Assembly (NCBI GenBank): GCA_050945815.1
Contig: JBMNTQ010000033.1
Location: 1 to 13,795, forward strand
Origin: JBMNTQ01 sp050945815
GTDB taxonomy: Bacteria > Bacillota > Clostridia > Christensenellales > JBMNTQ01
DNA: 13,795 nucleotides
Direction of reading: 5' to 3'
The position numbers and the translations under genes were made by a program. Each line of letters begins with the position of its first letter. Position 1 is the stretch's first letter. Below are positions 13,511 through 13,795 of this stretch, one piece after another. Under the pieces are notes generated by a model. The model ran no database searches, was not told the DNA's origin, and worked only from the letters and a program-made list of their open reading frames with translations.

Positions 13511-13795
13511 TTGTACAACCTTTTGGTCAAAAAAAGCCCCGCACTTCAAGGCAGCGTTTGGATTAGTTCGGCAAAAAATGCCGTGCTGCCCATTATGGCG
13601 GCGGCCGTACTGGCAGATGGTGCTATTATTGAGGATGTCCCGCGGCTACAGGATGTTTTTGTCATGAATGCTCTGCTTCGTGCCCTGGGCGCGAAAGTTC
13701 AGGCTCAAGGCGCGGCCCTGCATATCGACGCCAGCCATATAGACCAGTTTGAAGCCGTGGGCCAGCCCGTTAAAAAACTGCGGGCCTCGGTTTTG
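13511..13795 (+). CDS. murA: MurA-type enolpyruvyl transferase, second copy (3' end outside the window)
   Basis: A second UDP-GlcNAc enolpyruvyl transferase begins here and is cut by the window edge after 95 codons. The start is TTG 13511: AAGGAGGAG (13495-13503) lies seven bases upstream and an in-frame TAG (13469-13471) closes the frame before it. Family features are LQGSVWISSAKNAVLPIMAA (residues 12-31), with the substrate-binding Lys-Asn pair, IIEDVPRLQDV (40-50), LRALGAKV (57-64) and KKLRASVL at the visible end. It differs from the left copy by a Ser in place of the usual Gly before AKNA, and by AVLP in place of AAVG. Low-GC Gram-positive bacteria often have two MurA enzymes (MurA/MurZ, or MurAA/MurAB). 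The active-site cysteine region is not visible, so activity cannot be judged. No convincing promoter was found in the 224 bases upstream. Confidence 0.85.
   Translation, partial: MYNLLVKKSPALQGSVWISSAKNAVLPIMAAAVLADGAIIEDVPRLQDVFVMNALLRALGAKVQAQGAALHIDASHIDQFEAVGQPVKKLRASVL

Overview
The window looks like the chromosome of a Gram-positive member of the Bacillota, probably class Clostridia, with mid GC content. The evidence is family membership: a RemB (DUF370) gene directly ahead of gyrBA, a Noc-type ParB protein after rsmG, two MurA paralogues, a YitT-family membrane protein, and strong AGGAGG-type ribosome binding sites. The genus cannot be fixed from the sequence alone. No insertion sequence, phage gene, CRISPR array, tRNA or rRNA was seen.

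Layout. On the minus strand, leaving the window at the left, are a 5'-complete but 3'-truncated murA (771..1) and, just upstream of it, a small ORF of 50 codons (969..817). This ORF has its own promoter and ribosome binding site, a Cys/His-rich head and one hydrophobic helix. To the right, on the plus strand, run remB (1261), gyrB (1581) and gyrA (3596), ending at an intrinsic terminator (6063-6100). Next is a two-gene unit of a D-2-hydroxyacid dehydrogenase and rsmG (6140-7832), with a terminator at 7928-7966. noc follows as a single gene (8032-8883).

The 257 bases between noc and the convergent radC are packed with inverted repeats, one of them a clear minus-strand terminator, plus one degenerate ParB/Noc-type palindrome. 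radC (minus) and a YitT-family gene (plus) diverge from overlapping promoters. The YitT gene is followed after 26 bases by an M20 dipeptidase. A bidirectional terminator (12273-12312) separates this pair from a minus-strand GNAT acetyltransferase, upstream of which lies a minus-strand DUF3221-like lipoprotein. At the right edge a second murA paralogue begins (TTG at 13511) and runs out of the window.

How the genes fit together. The left two thirds is a fragment of an origin-type neighbourhood: DNA gyrase, the regulator RemB, the 16S methylase RsmG and the nucleoid occlusion protein Noc. It lacks the dnaA, dnaN, recF, mnmEG, soj and spo0J genes that usually accompany these. Both ends carry the first committed enzyme of peptidoglycan synthesis, facing outward. 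The rest is ordinary housekeeping and accessory content. The most novel item is the small membrane-peptide ORF ahead of the left murA.
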